This document shows positions 45,301 through 55,600 of a DNA stretch of 64,000 nt, in pieces; the stretch's first letter is position 1, and each line of letters starts with the position of its first letter. Under the pieces are notes generated by a model, which made no database searches, had not been told where the DNA came from, and saw nothing but the letters and a program-made list of their open reading frames with translations. The translations under genes were made by a program, and so were the position numbers. Origin of the DNA: Rubripirellula tenax (GTDB lineage Bacteria > Planctomycetota > Planctomycetia > Pirellulales > Pirellulaceae); NCBI RefSeq assembly GCF_007860125.1, contig NZ_SJPW01000003.1, positions 1,007,312 through 1,071,311 of the forward strand, in the 5' to 3' direction.

Positions 45301-46075
45301 TCACGGTCAACTCAATCCCGGTCGCGCCAGCCTCTTGACCTTGTCTGAGGTCGAGTTGACTGTCCGCTGTTCTCACAGACAAATTTGCAGTCCCAAGACT
45401 CGGCAATTCGGTCTCGCCGACGAACCTGATTTCAGAAGCCATCACGATCGCTTCGCCCGAAAAGTTGTCCACATCCATTCGAATGTGAGTGACGTCCGCG
45501 ACGGTGCTGGGCAACATCTGAACTTCGGCAGCGAACATGGCGACCGGCGGTGTCGGCGAAGTGCCCTGGTTAGCTGACTCGTCGGCGCTTCGCTGGGTCC
45601 ATGTCAGTGTATCGTTGCCGGTGAAGGTCAGTCCGCCATCGATCGAGTACGACAGAATGGTGTTTTCAAAACCTCGATCTGATTGCCCGGCTTCGGTGCT
45701 GTTCCACAACGCCATGCCGGTGACATCAAACGTCCCGCCAAGATCAAACGTCAGTGTGTTGACACCCGCTCCGTTGCGGATTCGTGACACACGATCGCTA
45801 TGGTTGCCGGACACGTGCTGGGGCCATGTGGCGGGAACGGGATCGCCGGTCTCGACGATCGATGCATCTGACAATCCTGATCCGTCATACCAATGGCTTC
45901 CGTTGGCGCCGTACTCCAGATACGAGCCGCCGACGGCTAGCAAGTCTGCATCGACCGGAGCAATCACAGTGGCCGCTAGCAATTGGCGTTTTTCGAGCGA
46001 CTCGAGCCACAGGCATGTCCGAGTTCGGCTCCTGTGCGTTCTTCGTTTCGACAGAAAGCTGCGGAGGGATCGCAT
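42323..46075 (-). CDS. Giant LEPR-xLL / dockerin protein, lectin- and CBM-type centre
   Basis: 1250 residues; ATG with aagga-type ribosome site. N-terminus [17 protein letters not shown] is the planctomycete LEPR-xLL export-type sequence. Then a discoidin-like domain (~40-225), a Calx-beta domain (~232-345, ending TTTIADNDNAG), a second Calx-beta-like unit, an unclassified concanavalin-like domain (~500-690, DRWSRWYQEDGNTQVFRVF to MTRDSLIFVTGA), and a CBM6-like domain (~745-895, GTRIEAEEFDLGG). The C-terminal ~350 residues are the module shared with the neighbouring giants: an unnamed domain, two pairs of dockerin-type Ca loops ([12 protein letters not shown]) and an acidic tail [10 protein letters not shown]. 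Secreted, probably surface-bound and carbohydrate-binding. Last of a minus-strand array. Confidence 0.8.
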   Translation of the reverse strand: MRSLRSFLSKRRTHRSRTRTCLWLESLEKRQLLAATVIAPVDADLLAVGGSYLEYGANGSHWYDGSGLSDASIVETGDPVPATWPQHVSGNHSDRVSRIRNGAGVNTLTFDLGGTFDVTGMALWNSTEAGQSDRGFENTILSYSIDGGLTFTGNDTLTWTQRSADESANQGTSPTPPVAMFAAEVQMLPSTVADVTHIRMDVDNFSGEAIVMASEIRFVGETELPSLGTANLSVRTADSQLDLRQGQEAGATGIELTVTLDQPNISGASISFDLNDLGSGTATAGLDYVALPAGAKISVAAGQQTGTYIINVIDDFLIEATETVNFRISNPSNPDVGIDTSTVTTTIADNDNAGVTVSGAESLDISEAGSTDTYTIALDTIPTGAVEITATADAQTQVSIDGINFAATQVFSLTDMTSQTITVRAIDDFAVEGIHTGTITHAITGPIVDPNYPNVTLDDLYTQTGTDPSFQELIDSGALPTGSNTTVGITGSTIDVNNSVVEQGIHANTPTWPGINIHTLANSVIPRSNFDRWSRWYQEDGNTQVFRVFEGEENVRNTRALAARIESHSNGWQTGTWNDFSARYTIVKPESMAIFQSFQPSVEWSVHIGMSANGGIHFTHRRANGGGQLTIPLAEDMVGKSFDIRIRENGLDYEVYFNGELKGRGQYEKPDNIFQFRWGTYRGANPMTRDSLIFVTGASIQANTSAPLGLVPYRPATTSLSIASATTEITDNDPSQSAYTPRTVTTGTRIEAEEFDLGGQNVAYYDTTAGNSGGVDPFRADEDVDVYGSGNRVIGNARNGEWLEYTADVVAGTYDIGIRVASPNDNTMSVRLLVGDDNSTETFTELGTVVVPNTGGFGNWVVPKINNVDLSAWAGEDRVFRIEIVGGTYNFDWFEFTANEPVLTSVVGRSVAYRGAGATYGEGMADPNKSALHGPSATTSMANYTNYSQGLNRVIVDIDNLPATTLAASDFEFRVGNTEDFGNSLAWTSMPASAIDVAPLAGTTKRVTIDWPHQAIMNKWLEVTIKANANTGLTQDDVFYFGNQVGDINGSTSASKHVTVNAFDTLGVRFNQSPTSNSVGIDNIYDIDRNGSVNAFDTLGVRFNQMPSGGLMMITLPPAAAPPTAASIASEAIQNPDNALDVNGDGQVTALDALMGINFLGQTIASSELTGFARRPSSANFYDVNGDGRVTALDSLRIINKLGRSSDQLAEQMFIPQLESISDDDDDLDWVSDRQRQQVGFIDLALIAWN

Positions 46076-46144
46076 GAATGGAAGTCCTTGAAAGTGTGGC
46101 GACGCAGCGCTGCTTTCGATTGAAACGTGATTCGAGGGAGTGAG

Positions 46145-49100
46145 CTACAAGTCGTTCAGCGCCGAGTCGATCGCGGCTTCAAGAGCAACCGTATCGCCCG
46201 AAACCCAATCGAGATCGTCGTCGTCATCGGATGTCAATTCTAGCTGGGGAATGGAAGCCTGTTCGGCTTGCCCGCTCGATGCACTTCCTAGCTTGTTGAT
46301 GATCTGCAAACTATCCAGCGCCGTAACTCGCCCGTCACCGTTGACGTCATAGAAGTGGGCAGGCGACGGACGCCCGGCAAACCCGGTCAACTCGGACGAG
46401 GGAATCGTTTGTCCAAGGAAGTTGATCCCCATCAACGCGTCTAGCGCCGTGACTTGGCCATCGCCGTTGACGTCCAGCGCGTTGTCCGGATTCTGTATCG
46501 CCGCACTGGCAATGCTGGCTGCGGTTGTTGGTGCCGCCGCCGGCGGCAGGGTGATCATCATCAACCCGCCCGAAGGCATCTGGTTGAATCGGACGTCCAG
46601 GGTATCGAAAGCGTTGACCGAACCGTTGCGGTCGATGTCATAGATGTTGTCGATGCCAACGCTGTTGCTGCTTGGGCTTTGGTGGAACCGGACATCCAGC
46701 GTGTCAAAGGCATTGACGGTCACATGCTTAGATGGCGAGATAGATCCGTCGACGTCACCGACTTGATTGCCAAAATAGAACACATCGTCTTGGTCAAGTC
46801 CGGTGTTGGCGTTTGCCTTGACAGTGACTTCCAACCATCGATTCATGATGGCTTGATGGGGCCAGTCGATCGTGACACGCTTGGTGGCGCCCGTCAGTGT
46901 CGCCACGTCGATCGCCGAAGACGGCATGGAAGTCCATGCGAGGTTGTTGCCAAAGTCCTCGGTATTACCGACGCGGAATTCGAAATCGGGTTGCGTCAAC
47001 GTTGTCGCGGGCAGGTTGTCGATGTCGACGATGACTCGGTTGAGTCCCTGTGAGTAATTGGTGTAGTTCGCCATCGATGCCGTCGCGCCGGGCCCATGCA
47101 GCGCCGATTTGTTCGGGTCGGCCAGGCCTTCGCCGTAGGTCGCACCGGCGCCACGGTAAGCCACGCTGCGACCAACAACGCTGGTAACCGCATCTGTGAC
47201 TTCAAACACGATGGTTACAGGAGTTCCAACTGTGCCAGTTAGACCTCCACCCGAGTAGGGCGTGACGACCAGTGTATGCTGGCCGAGTGCCAGAGTCCCG
47301 GCAGCGAAATCCCCAGCAGTATCGCCGAACAAAGCATAGGGTGCCACGCTTTCAGTTTGGTTCTTTGTTGTCGCTCCGCTGAGTGCGAATCGGACACTTC
47401 CAACGGCGAGGTTGGTCGTCGCACGGGCATTTAGGGTTGTCCTGGCGAGTTCGGTCAGGCTGATCACTGCACCGTTCGTCAGTTCGACGATGTCTGCGTC
47501 GCTATCAGAGTCGACCAGGAATACTTTGTTGATCGTCGGACCGCTGTTGTCGGCTACGACGGGACCAACACCTGTGAATAAGTCGAGCGATCGCCAACGG
47601 CCTCGTGCCCAGGCTGTTCCAGTACCTTCGGGAATCTCACCATTGGTGTCGGTATTGGATTCAACCGAAACGATGTCACCCGATTGCAGAGCAATGTCGT
47701 TCCAAACATGTTGATTGGGTTGCAGATCCAGCGGTGAGCCCGATCCGATGCGAGGGTTTTGGTAGGTGCCAACCACGGATCCGTTGACCAACAAACGATA
47801 GATGGATTCGCCATCCTCTTCGGTCAGCGTTGTGATCCGCAGGGGGTAGACGCCGGACTGCCCCGTGAAGGTGTGCGACGCGCGGGCGAACTTGTCGCGA
47901 TCGGCGACAACGGCTGCGTTGATCGCCAACGCGTCATTGGGGTTGTCGGCGTAATAAACCACCTCGCCTGCATCGATGACCGGAAAGTTGGTTCGCGCGG
48001 CGAACGAATACGTTGCGGGCTGATCGAGCGCGCTGCTGACCTGTTCTAGCTTGCCGCTGCCGTCGGTGTAGCTGGCCACGACGCTGATCTTGGTTCCGAC
48101 GTCCGCTGTGTTTAAAGCGTAGGTGTTGCCGGTTGCGCCGGATACATTCACGCCATCGCGCTGCCACTGATACCTGATCGGACCGATCCCATCGCCATCG
48201 GCCAGAGTATTGGATGCCGTTAGCGTTTGGCCTTCGGTCAACGTGCCGGTGATGGTCACCGATCCGGTGGGCGGGCTGTTGGTGTTCCCATCGCTGACGA
48301 CGAAGTGAATCGTGATCGGCTGGCCCGCCGTGCCATTCAAACTCGCTTCTGAGAACGGCGTCACGACCAAGGTATGTTGTCCGACGTTCAACGTCCCCGG
48401 TCGATAGTTTCCGCTGTCGTCGCCGAACAGAGCGTAGGGGGCGACGGTTTCCGATTGGTTGCGTGTGGTTGCGCCCGTGAGCGCGAACCCGACGCTTCCT
48501 GCGGCGCCCTCGGTGGTTGCTCGGATATTCAGATTGGTCGTATCCATCGTGGCCAGGTTGATCACCATGCCGTCGGTCAACGCTGCGATGTCAGAATCGT
48601 TGTCGGCGTTGACTAGGAAGGCTCCATCGACGGCCAGTCCGGGTACGAAGAATTCGGAAGTCACCAGAATGGCCCAGTCTTCGCCAACACTGTTGGGCGG
48701 TTGCCCCAGCGACACGGTTCCGCCACCGTTGACCTGGGTCACCGTGCCGTCCAGTAGCCCGCCTCCGTTTCGCGGATCAAACCATTTGACATTGAATACT
48801 TCGTTCGCCGGCGAAGTGCCGAGATTCAAACTGGTCGTGCCGCCGTTCTTCAAATAAACCGTGTAGACCTCGCCCTCTTTGTAGAAACCATAGTCGTTCG
48901 ACGCGGTGCTGATCGAGTCGTCGCCGATCATTTCCCAAAACGGGATGTCGAAGTCTTCGAAAAACGATTTCGCATATCGGGTGTAGTCCCACCAGTTGTC
49001 GCGACTTCGGAAGTCCTCGAGAGTCAAATCCGATTCGGCGTGCCCGTAACCGAAATACCATTCGTTGCCGGCGCCACCTGCCATCAAGGTTCCCCAGAGG

Positions 49101-51742
49101 GCATTTTTCCGGCCGTCGACGTGACTGTTGCCCGCATCGTTGTCGGGTCGTAACGCGTGCTGGGCGTCACCCGGTTCGTCGACGGCAACGACCCATTTCT
49201 TACCTGCGGCTGCCGAGTTCGCGACCCACGTCGCCGTGTCTACGTGAACATTCGAGAAATCGGCTTGACTGGTTTGCAGCGACAAGCCCGTCAGCTCCGA
49301 TGCACTTCCTAGCAACGGTGTGTATCGCTGATCTTTTTGCCCGGGATAAGTATGGAGAACGACATTGTGCCGGTACGGATCATTGTCGTGGAAGTACTGG
49401 GCAAAATCCTTGAGTTGCTGTGTCGTGTTCGTCGTCTCTTCGCCCAGATTCCAGTTCATGCCCAGGTGGTGACTGAATCTTGCAATCAACTCGCGATAAT
49501 AGAGCTTTCGCTCGTTGCCCAAGTCGCCGCCATCAAGCAGTTGGTCGTTTTCGGTTTCTTGGGTTTTGAAATGCAAGTACATTCCCATCTTGTCGCCATG
49601 CTCGAAAACGATCTCCCATTGGTCGAGCTTGGAAACGTCGATGCGACTCCGCTCGGAATATGTCGTATAGGGGAAAACATTCTTGTCGTCTCCGTTGATA
49701 TTCATCGTCAGGAAGGAAAACGCATTGAGGTCTTCCGAGGCCAAGTAGTTGATCGCGCCGATTAGTCCTTTGCCGTACGTGCCTTGCGTGCCGTCGACCT
49801 GCGACCATGTTGGATCACCGGCATTCCAATCAGCCTCGTGTGCATTCCATTGCTTGATGGATTCGGCTTCACTAGCAAACGTTCCTCGGTTGTAGTTTCC
49901 GTCGGTCTTGAAGTCTCCATCCACATCGGCGTATGCCAACAGGTTCTCCGGTGCATCGGGACCTTGCTTGATGAAGAAATCGCCCGTTCCGGCGAATTGC
50001 AAATAGTGTTCGCCGACGTATTCAAGGCGTCCCTTGGCACGAAAATCATCACCCGTCTTGTCCGTCGCGCCGATCGTAAAACTGCCCGTGATTCCATGAA
50101 GCGGAGCCAAGGCAGTGCCGGCCGTGGGACTGTCGTTGACCGCAACATTGGTCCCGGTACGGAACGAGATCGAATAGTTCCACGAACCCTCGACATCGGC
50201 CGCCAAGTGGGCACGCCATTTGTTTCCGCTGGTCGCGCCCGTATTGGCGGCATCGCCGTCGGCGGCGAAATAGCCGGGAACCGTATAGGAAAGTCCGCTG
50301 GCGGGATGCGTGAACGTGACGTTCATGCGGTAGTCCGTAAACGGATTGACAGAACCACTCTCGCTGGCCGTGGGGCCATCAAGCGTCAACGTGGTTTTGT
50401 GCCATTGCTTCAACTCGCCCGTGATCGCCACGTTGCCCGTGTCCTGAGCAGGGATGAAAGACGATTCGGGTGTGTTCAGGTTTTGGGCTGTGCCAACAGC
50501 GGTACTCTCGTGTCGGAACACGATTCGATCGATGCTGTAAAACTTTGATCGGCCCGACACGACCAACGTGTACTCCTCGCCCGCTTTGAAATCGTAAACA
50601 GCGACTCGTTTATTGGTGTCTCCGCCCGGGTCAAGCTGATTACCGGAATCCCATTTGAAGCTGTTCAGAGCGCCGCCGAAAAACTTGGTGTTGCTCTGCA
50701 ACAGACTTAGCGATGCGTTGTTGCCATGGCTACCGTGCGGGCCGGGGCCAGCGTTGTAGTCTCCGTCGACGCGAACGTAGGCGTCATTGCTGATGTCGGT
50801 TCGCGTCGGATCAGCGCTGTTTTCTTTGGCGGATCGCAGGTGCAGGTAATAGAGCCCCGGAGTGTTGATGCGAAACCTGTACTCCAAAGGCGAATTCGCG
50901 GGTCCGCTTTGGTAGTTGTTGCCAAGAAACTGAAAATAACTATCGCCGGTATAGTTCGACAACTGAGTCTGTTCCTGCCACAAACCCAAGTCCGACGGAG
51001 TGTTCTCCATCTCCATGACAACCAAGCCGTTTGCTTCGTTGTAAACACCTGACGTCGATGCCGCCGATTCACCGATGAATCGAATTTCTGACGCCATGAC
51101 GATATTGTCAGATCCGGCAGTCGAGAAATTATCGACGTTCATTCGGACATGCGTGACACCTCCGACCGCACTGGACAGCATCTTGACTTCGGGTGCGAAC
51201 AAGGCGACCGGCGGTGTCGGCGTGTTTCCCTGATTGGCCGAACCGTCTGCACCCCGTTCGGTCCACGTCAACGAGTCGCTGCCGGTGAAGGTCAATCCGC
51301 CGTCGGTCGAATAGGACAGGACGGTGTTTTCAAAACCACGATCGGTTTGTCCCGCCTCGGTGCTATTCCAAAGCACCATTCCGCTGACATCAAATGTCCC
51401 ACCAAGATCGAACGTTAGTACATTGACTTCCGAAGCGAGTCGGATTCTGGAAACTCGCGTGCTGTTGTTGCCCGCAACGTGTTCCGGCCAGAGGGTGGGA
51501 ATCGGATCACCGGTTTCAACAACGCTGGCATCGGAGATACCCGAGCCGTCATACCACTGGCTTCCGCTCGTCCCATATTCATGATAGGAACCGGCTTCGC
51601 TGAACAATTCAGCACCGACGGGAGCGATCACGCCGACCGCCAGCAGTTGCCGTTTTTCAAGCGACTCCAACCGCAAGCGGGCCCGGGTTCGATTTCTGGA
51701 TGGTTTTCGTTCCGATAGGCTGTGGCGATGCGAATGAAACAC
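46145..51742 (-). CDS. Giant LEPR-xLL / dockerin protein with DUF5060 and glycosidase-like barrel, copy A
   Basis: 1865 residues, GTG start with aagga six bases upstream. LEPR-xLL signal ([10 protein letters not shown], 26-35); discoidin-like domain (~40-225) as in the 1250-aa neighbour; a CBM-like region (~232-415); DUF5060-type beta domain (~440-560); a TIM-barrel glycosidase-like domain with NWNLGEE near 760 and AVDEPGD near 855 as candidate acid and nucleophile Glu; two related ~110-residue repeats (the [10 protein letters not shown] and [10 protein letters not shown] units) with an Ig-like unit ([13 protein letters not shown]) between; then the shared C-terminal module from ~1518 with dockerin loops and [10 protein letters not shown]. 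Probably a surface-attached polysaccharide-binding hydrolase. Confidence 0.8.
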   Translation of the reverse strand: MFHSHRHSLSERKPSRNRTRARLRLESLEKRQLLAVGVIAPVGAELFSEAGSYHEYGTSGSQWYDGSGISDASVVETGDPIPTLWPEHVAGNNSTRVSRIRLASEVNVLTFDLGGTFDVSGMVLWNSTEAGQTDRGFENTVLSYSTDGGLTFTGSDSLTWTERGADGSANQGNTPTPPVALFAPEVKMLSSAVGGVTHVRMNVDNFSTAGSDNIVMASEIRFIGESAASTSGVYNEANGLVVMEMENTPSDLGLWQEQTQLSNYTGDSYFQFLGNNYQSGPANSPLEYRFRINTPGLYYLHLRSAKENSADPTRTDISNDAYVRVDGDYNAGPGPHGSHGNNASLSLLQSNTKFFGGALNSFKWDSGNQLDPGGDTNKRVAVYDFKAGEEYTLVVSGRSKFYSIDRIVFRHESTAVGTAQNLNTPESSFIPAQDTGNVAITGELKQWHKTTLTLDGPTASESGSVNPFTDYRMNVTFTHPASGLSYTVPGYFAADGDAANTGATSGNKWRAHLAADVEGSWNYSISFRTGTNVAVNDSPTAGTALAPLHGITGSFTIGATDKTGDDFRAKGRLEYVGEHYLQFAGTGDFFIKQGPDAPENLLAYADVDGDFKTDGNYNRGTFASEAESIKQWNAHEADWNAGDPTWSQVDGTQGTYGKGLIGAINYLASEDLNAFSFLTMNINGDDKNVFPYTTYSERSRIDVSKLDQWEIVFEHGDKMGMYLHFKTQETENDQLLDGGDLGNERKLYYRELIARFSHHLGMNWNLGEETTNTTQQLKDFAQYFHDNDPYRHNVVLHTYPGQKDQRYTPLLGSASELTGLSLQTSQADFSNVHVDTATWVANSAAAGKKWVVAVDEPGDAQHALRPDNDAGNSHVDGRKNALWGTLMAGGAGNEWYFGYGHAESDLTLEDFRSRDNWWDYTRYAKSFFEDFDIPFWEMIGDDSISTASNDYGFYKEGEVYTVYLKNGGTTSLNLGTSPANEVFNVKWFDPRNGGGLLDGTVTQVNGGGTVSLGQPPNSVGEDWAILVTSEFFVPGLAVDGAFLVNADNDSDIAALTDGMVINLATMDTTNLNIRATTEGAAGSVGFALTGATTRNQSETVAPYALFGDDSGNYRPGTLNVGQHTLVVTPFSEASLNGTAGQPITIHFVVSDGNTNSPPTGSVTITGTLTEGQTLTASNTLADGDGIGPIRYQWQRDGVNVSGATGNTYALNTADVGTKISVVASYTDGSGKLEQVSSALDQPATYSFAARTNFPVIDAGEVVYYADNPNDALAINAAVVADRDKFARASHTFTGQSGVYPLRITTLTEEDGESIYRLLVNGSVVGTYQNPRIGSGSPLDLQPNQHVWNDIALQSGDIVSVESNTDTNGEIPEGTGTAWARGRWRSLDLFTGVGPVVADNSGPTINKVFLVDSDSDADIVELTNGAVISLTELARTTLNARATTNLAVGSVRFALSGATTKNQTESVAPYALFGDTAGDFAAGTLALGQHTLVVTPYSGGGLTGTVGTPVTIVFEVTDAVTSVVGRSVAYRGAGATYGEGLADPNKSALHGPGATASMANYTNYSQGLNRVIVDIDNLPATTLTQPDFEFRVGNTEDFGNNLAWTSMPSSAIDVATLTGATKRVTIDWPHQAIMNRWLEVTVKANANTGLDQDDVFYFGNQVGDVDGSISPSKHVTVNAFDTLDVRFHQSPSSNSVGIDNIYDIDRNGSVNAFDTLDVRFNQMPSGGLMMITLPPAAAPTTAASIASAAIQNPDNALDVNGDGQVTALDALMGINFLGQTIPSSELTGFAGRPSPAHFYDVNGDGRVTALDSLQIINKLGSASSGQAEQASIPQLELTSDDDDDLDWVSGDTVALEAAIDSALNDL

Positions 51743-52497
51743 TGGGCATCCTTGATGAAACTAGCGATGTACCGCTCACCCTGATGTCAAACATTGGGAG
51801 TGAATGACTGTACGACCGATTCACCGCCCAAGCCACCACTCAGGCCGTGTTGATTGTCGAAACGCCTTCCATTAGACCGAAGTCTTCTGGCTTTTGCGAC
51901 GTCGGAAACGACGGACCAACAAACTACCACCACCCAGAATCGCAATCGCAACGACGGAACTGGGTTCTGGAATCGCCGTAACGGTGAAGCTTAGATTGGC
52001 TCGTGCTGCGACGGGACGGTTCATCGAATTGCGAAATGATGCGTTGGGACTGCTTAGCGTGACTCCGTAGGTGCCTGGGGCCAGACCGGTCGTATCCACA
52101 TTGACGGTGAACCATCGCAGCGGTGCCAAAGAGTCGTTGACTGGTTGCATCGCATTGGTGAATTCTTGATTGATCAGAAACGATGTATCGGACTCCTTCG
52201 AGATCGTCGAGGCAGCCAAATTACCGGCGCCAAAATAGCCAACCGTCCCAGCGCCGGTGGCGCTGACCGTGCCCGTCGCGTTGGTCGCCGTCTCGGTTCC
52301 TGCCGGCACGATGATTCCTTCGATCAAACCCTGTTCTAGGCTGAAGAAGGCAACGACGCTCGAGACGGGTTGCGCGGCACTGCCGCCAAGATCTTCCCCT
52401 AGAAAGAAGTCGATGGATTGATTCGCACGCGATTGTTCCAGGTCGACGTTTTCCGCGCCGGGTGTGCCAATCGAGATCACATAGTCCGCCGACGCGG
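46290..52497. repeat. 6.2-kb direct duplication, unit A
   Basis: Matches 52758-58965 at a constant offset of 6468. I count 11 substitutions and no indels: at 46340, 46373 and 46540 near one end; 52001, 52003, 52004, 52157, 52193, 52223, 52391 and 52463 near the other. I found none from 46541 to 52000. The block covers most of the 1865-aa gene, the intergene and the PEP-CTERM gene without its signal peptide. Confidence 0.9.
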
Positions 52498-52555
52498 AAA
52501 GTGAATAAAGGAGGACAATGCAGATTGCTTCGAGGCAACGTCGAGACGGGGGCAT
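51872..52555 (-). CDS. PEP-CTERM protein, copy A
   Basis: 227 residues. Signal peptide MPPSRRCLEAICIVLLYSLS; passenger from ADYVISIGTPGAENV onward is beta-rich, without Cys or catalytic motifs (ANQSIDFFLGEDLGG, TVGYFGAGNLAAS, RWFTVNVDTTGLAPGTYG). End: IPEPSSVVAIAILGGGSLLV then RRFRRRKSQ, a PEP-CTERM signal with basic tail. Passenger nearly identical to copies at 58340 and 63762, but the signal peptide is unrelated to that at 58340. It lies 57 bp after the upstream 1865-aa copy B stop and 129 bp before copy A's start. Size and strand pattern would suit a cohesin-like fold; that is inference only. Confidence 0.86.
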   Translation of the reverse strand: MPPSRRCLEAICIVLLYSLSASADYVISIGTPGAENVDLEQSRANQSIDFFLGEDLGGSAAQPVSSVVAFFSLEQGLIEGIIVPAGTETATNATGTVSATGAGTVGYFGAGNLAASTISKESDTSFLINQEFTNAMQPVNDSLAPLRWFTVNVDTTGLAPGTYGVTLSSPNASFRNSMNRPVAARANLSFTVTAIPEPSSVVAIAILGGGSLLVRRFRRRKSQKTSV

Positions 52556-52612
52556 GTAGTTTTCTCGTTCTAGGTGTGGATCTTAGGAGTGTCGTTCAAG
52601 GAAGAAATGGAG

Positions 52613-55600
52613 TTACCAGTCGCTCAGCGCCGAATCGATCGTCGCTTCTATCCCAGCCGAATTGTCCGAAACCCAATCCAAGTCGTCGTCATCATCGGAT
52701 GTCGATTCTAGTTGGGGAATGGGAATTTGCTCGGAATGTTGGTTGGATGCGCGCCCCAGCTTGTTGATGATCTGCAAACTATCCAGCGCCGTAACTCGCC
52801 CGTCACCATTGACGTCATAGAAGTGGGCAGGCGACGGACGTCCGGCAAACCCGGTCAACTCGGACGAGGGAATCGTTTGTCCAAGGAAGTTGATCCCCAT
52901 CAACGCGTCTAGCGCCGTGACTTGGCCATCGCCGTTGACGTCCAGCGCGTTGTCCGGATTCTGTATCGCCGCACTGGCAATGCTGGCTGCGGTTGTTGGT
53001 GCCGCCGGCGGCGGCAGGGTGATCATCATCAACCCGCCCGAAGGCATCTGGTTGAATCGGACGTCCAGGGTATCGAAAGCGTTGACCGAACCGTTGCGGT
53101 CGATGTCATAGATGTTGTCGATGCCAACGCTGTTGCTGCTTGGGCTTTGGTGGAACCGGACATCCAGCGTGTCAAAGGCATTGACGGTCACATGCTTAGA
53201 TGGCGAGATAGATCCGTCGACGTCACCGACTTGATTGCCAAAATAGAACACATCGTCTTGGTCAAGTCCGGTGTTGGCGTTTGCCTTGACAGTGACTTCC
53301 AACCATCGATTCATGATGGCTTGATGGGGCCAGTCGATCGTGACACGCTTGGTGGCGCCCGTCAGTGTCGCCACGTCGATCGCCGAAGACGGCATGGAAG
53401 TCCATGCGAGGTTGTTGCCAAAGTCCTCGGTATTACCGACGCGGAATTCGAAATCGGGTTGCGTCAACGTTGTCGCGGGCAGGTTGTCGATGTCGACGAT
53501 GACTCGGTTGAGTCCCTGTGAGTAATTGGTGTAGTTCGCCATCGATGCCGTCGCGCCGGGCCCATGCAGCGCCGATTTGTTCGGGTCGGCCAGGCCTTCG
53601 CCGTAGGTCGCACCGGCGCCACGGTAAGCCACGCTGCGACCAACAACGCTGGTAACCGCATCTGTGACTTCAAACACGATGGTTACAGGAGTTCCAACTG
53701 TGCCAGTTAGACCTCCACCCGAGTAGGGCGTGACGACCAGTGTATGCTGGCCGAGTGCCAGAGTCCCGGCAGCGAAATCCCCAGCAGTATCGCCGAACAA
53801 AGCATAGGGTGCCACGCTTTCAGTTTGGTTCTTTGTTGTCGCTCCGCTGAGTGCGAATCGGACACTTCCAACGGCGAGGTTGGTCGTCGCACGGGCATTT
53901 AGGGTTGTCCTGGCGAGTTCGGTCAGGCTGATCACTGCACCGTTCGTCAGTTCGACGATGTCTGCGTCGCTATCAGAGTCGACCAGGAATACTTTGTTGA
54001 TCGTCGGACCGCTGTTGTCGGCTACGACGGGACCAACACCTGTGAATAAGTCGAGCGATCGCCAACGGCCTCGTGCCCAGGCTGTTCCAGTACCTTCGGG
54101 AATCTCACCATTGGTGTCGGTATTGGATTCAACCGAAACGATGTCACCCGATTGCAGAGCAATGTCGTTCCAAACATGTTGATTGGGTTGCAGATCCAGC
54201 GGTGAGCCCGATCCGATGCGAGGGTTTTGGTAGGTGCCAACCACGGATCCGTTGACCAACAAACGATAGATGGATTCGCCATCCTCTTCGGTCAGCGTTG
54301 TGATCCGCAGGGGGTAGACGCCGGACTGCCCCGTGAAGGTGTGCGACGCGCGGGCGAACTTGTCGCGATCGGCGACAACGGCTGCGTTGATCGCCAACGC
54401 GTCATTGGGGTTGTCGGCGTAATAAACCACCTCGCCTGCATCGATGACCGGAAAGTTGGTTCGCGCGGCGAACGAATACGTTGCGGGCTGATCGAGCGCG
54501 CTGCTGACCTGTTCTAGCTTGCCGCTGCCGTCGGTGTAGCTGGCCACGACGCTGATCTTGGTTCCGACGTCCGCTGTGTTTAAAGCGTAGGTGTTGCCGG
54601 TTGCGCCGGATACATTCACGCCATCGCGCTGCCACTGATACCTGATCGGACCGATCCCATCGCCATCGGCCAGAGTATTGGATGCCGTTAGCGTTTGGCC
54701 TTCGGTCAACGTGCCGGTGATGGTCACCGATCCGGTGGGCGGGCTGTTGGTGTTCCCATCGCTGACGACGAAGTGAATCGTGATCGGCTGGCCCGCCGTG
54801 CCATTCAAACTCGCTTCTGAGAACGGCGTCACGACCAAGGTATGTTGTCCGACGTTCAACGTCCCCGGTCGATAGTTTCCGCTGTCGTCGCCGAACAGAG
54901 CGTAGGGGGCGACGGTTTCCGATTGGTTGCGTGTGGTTGCGCCCGTGAGCGCGAACCCGACGCTTCCTGCGGCGCCCTCGGTGGTTGCTCGGATATTCAG
55001 ATTGGTCGTATCCATCGTGGCCAGGTTGATCACCATGCCGTCGGTCAACGCTGCGATGTCAGAATCGTTGTCGGCGTTGACTAGGAAGGCTCCATCGACG
55101 GCCAGTCCGGGTACGAAGAATTCGGAAGTCACCAGAATGGCCCAGTCTTCGCCAACACTGTTGGGCGGTTGCCCCAGCGACACGGTTCCGCCACCGTTGA
55201 CCTGGGTCACCGTGCCGTCCAGTAGCCCGCCTCCGTTTCGCGGATCAAACCATTTGACATTGAATACTTCGTTCGCCGGCGAAGTGCCGAGATTCAAACT
55301 GGTCGTGCCGCCGTTCTTCAAATAAACCGTGTAGACCTCGCCCTCTTTGTAGAAACCATAGTCGTTCGACGCGGTGCTGATCGAGTCGTCGCCGATCATT
55401 TCCCAAAACGGGATGTCGAAGTCTTCGAAAAACGATTTCGCATATCGGGTGTAGTCCCACCAGTTGTCGCGACTTCGGAAGTCCTCGAGAGTCAAATCCG
55501 ATTCGGCGTGCCCGTAACCGAAATACCATTCGTTGCCGGCGCCACCTGCCATCAAGGTTCCCCAGAGGGCATTTTTCCGGCCGTCGACGTGACTGTTGCC